A stretch of 64,000 bases of DNA from assembly GCF_002846495.1 (NCBI RefSeq), contig NZ_PJNE01000001.1, positions 1,612,001 through 1,676,000 on the forward strand, read 5' to 3'. Position 1 is the stretch's first letter. Each line of letters opens with the position of its first letter. This document shows positions 61,444 through 64,000 of the stretch, piece by piece. The notes under the pieces were generated by a model. The model made no database searches. It had not been told where the DNA came from and was given only the letters and a program-made list of their open reading frames with translations. The translations under genes were made by a program, and so were the position numbers. The stretch is from Phycicoccus duodecadis (GTDB lineage: Bacteria > Actinomycetota > Actinomycetes > Actinomycetales > Dermatophilaceae).

Positions 61444-62541
61444 CTACGCCGCGTTCAGCCGCCAGAGCAGCGCGGCCATCTGCGCCCGCAGCCGGTCGGA
61501 CGGGTTGTCCACCTCCACCCCGAGGGCGGCCTCGACGTGGCGGAGCCGGTTGGTCACCGAGCTGTGGTGCATGTGGAGCGCAGCGGCGGCCTGCCGGGCC
61601 GAACCGTGCCAGGTGACCGCGAGCAGCACCTCGATGTCCTGCTCGCCGCTGTCGGTCGCCGCCAGCGCGGCGAGCGCGCGGACGTCGGGTGTCGCGAGGG
61701 CGACGTCACGCGGCACGTGAGCCAGGGCGGCCAGCGCCCCCAGCTTCTCGTGCTCGACGATGCCTCCTCGCTGGCGCCAGACCCGGGCGAAGCGGAGGGC
61801 CACCCGCGCGGACGCCCACGAGGCGGGCGCCTGGGCCACCGGCACGGTGCACCCCACGCCGATGCCGACCGGCGCCGCACCCTGCTGCAGGGGGCCGCGC
61901 AGCCGATCCTCGATGTCGCTACCCCCTTGCAGCAGCACCACCCCGGAGACGCCCAGGACGCTTCCCCGCGCGAGGGCGCCGCCGGCCGAGGCGGCCGCGA
62001 CGACGCTCCGGAGGATGGCGGTGGGCTCGCTCCCCGGTACGGAAACGGCGAGCACCGTGAGGCGCGCGGCCGGGTTCATCCCGAGCAGCCGCAGGGCCCG
62101 GCTGCGGTCCTCCTCCTGGGCGGCCGAGGCGATGACGAGCTCCACCAGCGCGGGGTCGGCGTTGGCGCCGGGAGTGTGCGAACGCCACCGGGCGGCGGCC
62201 GTCACCGCGAGCCGTTCGATGAGGACCTCGTCCAGCGGCTGGGCGCCCGGCCGCTCGAGCCACACGTGGCCGACGACGGCGTCATCGACCAGGACCGGCG
62301 CCTCGAAGGCGATCGGGTGCGTCATCGGCGGGCTCGCGGCGCCCCCTTCGTCGAACCGCAGTGTGCGCCCCGAGCTCTCGTCCCGCAGGCCGGCGGTACA
62401 GCATCCCAGCGCGGCGGTCGCCCGCAGTACGGCGTCGAGCGAGGCGCCATGGCTCAGGAGCTGGTCGAAGTACTCGATCACCCGCAGCGACGCCTCCACG
62501 TCCGGGTCGAGGTTCGAGAGCTTGAGGAGGAGGCCGCGCAT
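61444..62541 (-). CDS. PucR/CdaR-type transcriptional regulator
   Basis: A 365-residue regulator. The C-terminal PucR HTH is clear: 'LLAVTWHGSARQAAAALHMHHSSVTNRLRHVEAALG' (about residues 300-340). The middle has the GGDEF-like spacer region of the family ('GIGVGCTVPVAQAPASWASARVALRFA'), and the N-terminal 130 residues are a variable sensor part. PucR/CdaR proteins usually activate catabolic genes. It is divergent from the sugar-binding lipoprotein gene at 62765, the likely target. The start at 62541 is the first ATG with the conserved N-terminus. Confidence 0.82.
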   Translation of the reverse strand: MRGLLLKLSNLDPDVEASLRVIEYFDQLLSHGASLDAVLRATAALGCCTAGLRDESSGRTLRFDEGGAASPPMTHPIAFEAPVLVDDAVVGHVWLERPGAQPLDEVLIERLAVTAAARWRSHTPGANADPALVELVIASAAQEEDRSRALRLLGMNPAARLTVLAVSVPGSEPTAILRSVVAAASAGGALARGSVLGVSGVVLLQGGSDIEDRLRGPLQQGAAPVGIGVGCTVPVAQAPASWASARVALRFARVWRQRGGIVEHEKLGALAALAHVPRDVALATPDVRALAALAATDSGEQDIEVLLAVTWHGSARQAAAALHMHHSSVTNRLRHVEAALGVEVDNPSDRLRAQMAALLWRLNAA

Positions 62542-62764
62542 GCGCGCACGCTACGACATGGATCGTCCCGGGGGAATGCTTCGGTCTCAGGCACTCCCGG
62601 GGTCCGCGCACGTGGCGGATGACGGGCCGGGAAGAGTCGACACGCGGCGGGTGACTCGGCAGGCGCCCAGGTCACAGACTCATGCGTACTCCGAGGCCAC
62701 CCCGCCTCGCTTCACCACCCGGTGCGGCCGCCCCTGTGGGCCGGCCCCAATGTTAGGAGACATC

Positions 62765-63796
62765 GTGACTCGCAGCTTCCGACGACGTGGGCGGCCAGCA
62801 CTGACAGTGTGCCTGGCGGTGGTGGCCATGGGAGTGGCCGGCTGCTCCGGTGGTTCGTCCGACACCAAGGGCACGGCGGCCGACGCCGGGTCCCCGCAGG
62901 ACAAGGTGAAGATCGCCTTCGTCTCAGGGCCGCTCAACGACCCGTTCTTCCCGCCGCTCTACCAGGGCACGCAGGACGCGGCGGCCCAGCTGCCGATCGA
63001 GCTGAACTACATCCCCATCGACGAGGCGGACATCCAGGCGAGCTCGTCCAAGACGATGGAGGCCGCGATCGCCTCCAAGCCGGACGTCATCGTCGTGGGC
63101 GACTTCATCACCAACGTCGTCGACCCCCTCATCCAGAAGGCGGTCTCTCAGGGGATCCCCGTGTTCGTCAACCAGTCCGGCCAGGACAGCTGGGAGAAGG
63201 TCGGCGCCCAGGGGTTCATCGGCCAGTTCGGCCCGGACGTGGGGAACGAGGCCGCCAAGCGGTACGCGGCCGCCGGCAAGCGTGACGTCCTGTGCGTCAT
63301 CAACGTCGCCGGCAACCCCTACCTCGACGCCATCTGCAAGGGCCTCGCGGACGGTCTCGGCGCCCAGGGCGCGACGTCCTCGACCTTCACCCTGCCGAGC
63401 GGGGACGGTACGGACCAGTCGAAGAGCGCTCGGGACATCAGCGGCTACCTGGCCACCCACAAGTCCGTCGACGCCGTGATGACGCTGAACAACCTCACCG
63501 GCTACGCCGCCGTGCAGGCCATGAAGCAGGCCGGCCGGCCCGCGGGTGGCGTCGCCTCGTTGGGCGTCGGCAAGCAGGCCATCGCCGCCGTCCGCTCGGG
63601 CGACATGCTCTTCCTCGTGAACGAGCAGCCCTACCTCGACGGGTACCTCGGAACGGTCTTCGCGTACACCTACGCCAAGTACGGCCTGGCTCCGGTCGGG
63701 GTCGTCAAGACCGGCCCGCAGATCGTCGACAAGACGAACGTGGACAAGATCTCGGCGGTCTTCGACAAGTACCCGAACGTGATCGGTCCGAAGTGA
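62765..63796 (+). CDS. Sugar ABC transporter substrate-binding lipoprotein
   Basis: A 343-residue lipoprotein. The signal peptide ends in lipobox 'VAGC' (Cys27). The mature part is a type 1 periplasmic binding protein (ribose/LacI-like): 'VKIAFVSGPLNDPFFPPLYQGTQDAA', 'ADIQASSSKTMEAAIASKPDVIVVGDF', 'NQPYLDGYLGTVFAY'-like C-terminal sequence. It captures a sugar or related small molecule for an ABC importer. The GTG at 62765 has AGGAGA four bases upstream; the open frame to 61760 lies over the PucR gene on the other strand. The permease start overlaps its stop. Confidence 0.85.
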   Translation: MTRSFRRRGRPALTVCLAVVAMGVAGCSGGSSDTKGTAADAGSPQDKVKIAFVSGPLNDPFFPPLYQGTQDAAAQLPIELNYIPIDEADIQASSSKTMEAAIASKPDVIVVGDFITNVVDPLIQKAVSQGIPVFVNQSGQDSWEKVGAQGFIGQFGPDVGNEAAKRYAAAGKRDVLCVINVAGNPYLDAICKGLADGLGAQGATSSTFTLPSGDGTDQSKSARDISGYLATHKSVDAVMTLNNLTGYAAVQAMKQAGRPAGGVASLGVGKQAIAAVRSGDMLFLVNEQPYLDGYLGTVFAYTYAKYGLAPVGVVKTGPQIVDKTNVDKISAVFDKYPNVIGPK

Positions 63797-64000
63797 GCGG
63801 GCGTCCTGACAGGGGAGGCGAGGCCGGGCCTCCCTCAGGCGTCGGCGAGGCACGACGAGAGGACCCCGCGACGAGTCCTGCCGCGCTGTCGGGCGGGACC
63901 GCCGGAGCGGACGGGAACCCCGCGGCGACGCGGCCCCGCCCGGGCGTGGGACGCATCCTGCTCACCCGCCCCGAGGCCGGCGGCGCCGTGTCCGCCCTGG
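63793..64000 (+). CDS. ABC transporter permease, N-terminal part (cut by window end)
   Basis: Partial: 69 codons are visible from the GTG at 63793, which overlaps the preceding stop (GTGA). The N-terminus is Gly/Pro/Arg-rich, then 'VGRILLTRPEAGGAVSAL', the typical start of RbsC-like sugar permeases just before the first membrane helix. Assignment rests on this stretch and on the operon order after a sugar-binding lipoprotein. Confidence 0.6.
   Translation, partial: MSGRPDRGGEAGPPSGVGEARREDPATSPAALSGGTAGADGNPAATRPRPGVGRILLTRPEAGGAVSAL

Overview
The window reads as one contig of a high-GC Gram-positive bacterium (Actinomycetota). Support comes from dense NNS/NNC codon use, many GTG starts, ATGA/GTGA gene overlaps, a GuaB1-type IMPDH-like protein and actinobacterial families such as DUF1990 and the NlpC/P60-type conjugation hydrolase. 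The gene mix (metY, OhrR-type MarR, CarH/LitR, CFA synthases, DUF1295/DUF1365) suggests a relative of the Intrasporangiaceae/Dermatophilaceae, but that placement is inference.

Region 1 (1-15146) is the right part of an integrative conjugative element. It carries a minus-strand mating-channel operon (8287 to 1350): small pilin-like protein, TcpE/PrgI-like protein, VirB4-type ATPase, VirB6-like membrane protein, a small anchored protein and an NlpC/P60 wall hydrolase. An excisionase-like gene, a NERD protein and a restriction-modification island follow. The island has an HEPN-like protein, a putative REase, a BfiI/NgoFVII-type phospholipase-D REase and a convergent M.TaqI-like adenine methyltransferase. 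The element ends at a 40-nt tRNA 3' fragment (15107-15146), read as the right attachment site. No integrase or relaxase is visible; they would lie left of the window.

Region 2 (15147-22431) is ordinary chromosome: metY with a CoA-binding protein, an aldo/keto reductase, an MDR oxidoreductase, an OhrR-type regulator, a GDT1-type manganese exporter behind a yybP-ykoY riboswitch, and an S10 peptidase.

Region 3 (22432-43226) is an exopolysaccharide/cell-surface locus. A minus operon encodes a priming sugar transferase, a GT4 glycosyltransferase and two very large secreted beta-propeller/FN3 proteins. A second minus operon encodes a propeller protein, a glycoside hydrolase and a phosphotransferase. 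A plus operon encodes a Wzz-like protein, a GT4-GT2 fusion, a Wzy-like polymerase, a Wzx-like flippase and a sulfotransferase. An AGE-type epimerase and a hexose mutarotase follow.

Region 4 (43266-54699) is the most striking part. TerC, behind a second Mn riboswitch, is followed by a light-response cluster around a CarH/LitR-type B12 photoreceptor regulator. From one 77-bp intergenic region, a seven-gene operon runs left (FAD oxidoreductase, DUF1365, CFA-type methyltransferase, SRPBCC, NAD-binding protein, CPBP protease, photolyase). litR, a second CFA-type enzyme and DUF1295 run right. The promoter region has four 11-bp-phased direct repeats that overlap both -35 boxes, the operator geometry known for CarH.

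Region 5 (54770-64000) is housekeeping: DUF1508, DUF445, guaB1 (apparently leaderless), a class V aminotransferase-like protein, DUF1990, a PHP-domain protein, tRNA-Glu/Asp/Phe, a PucR-family regulator and the start of a sugar ABC transporter operon, cut at the window end.
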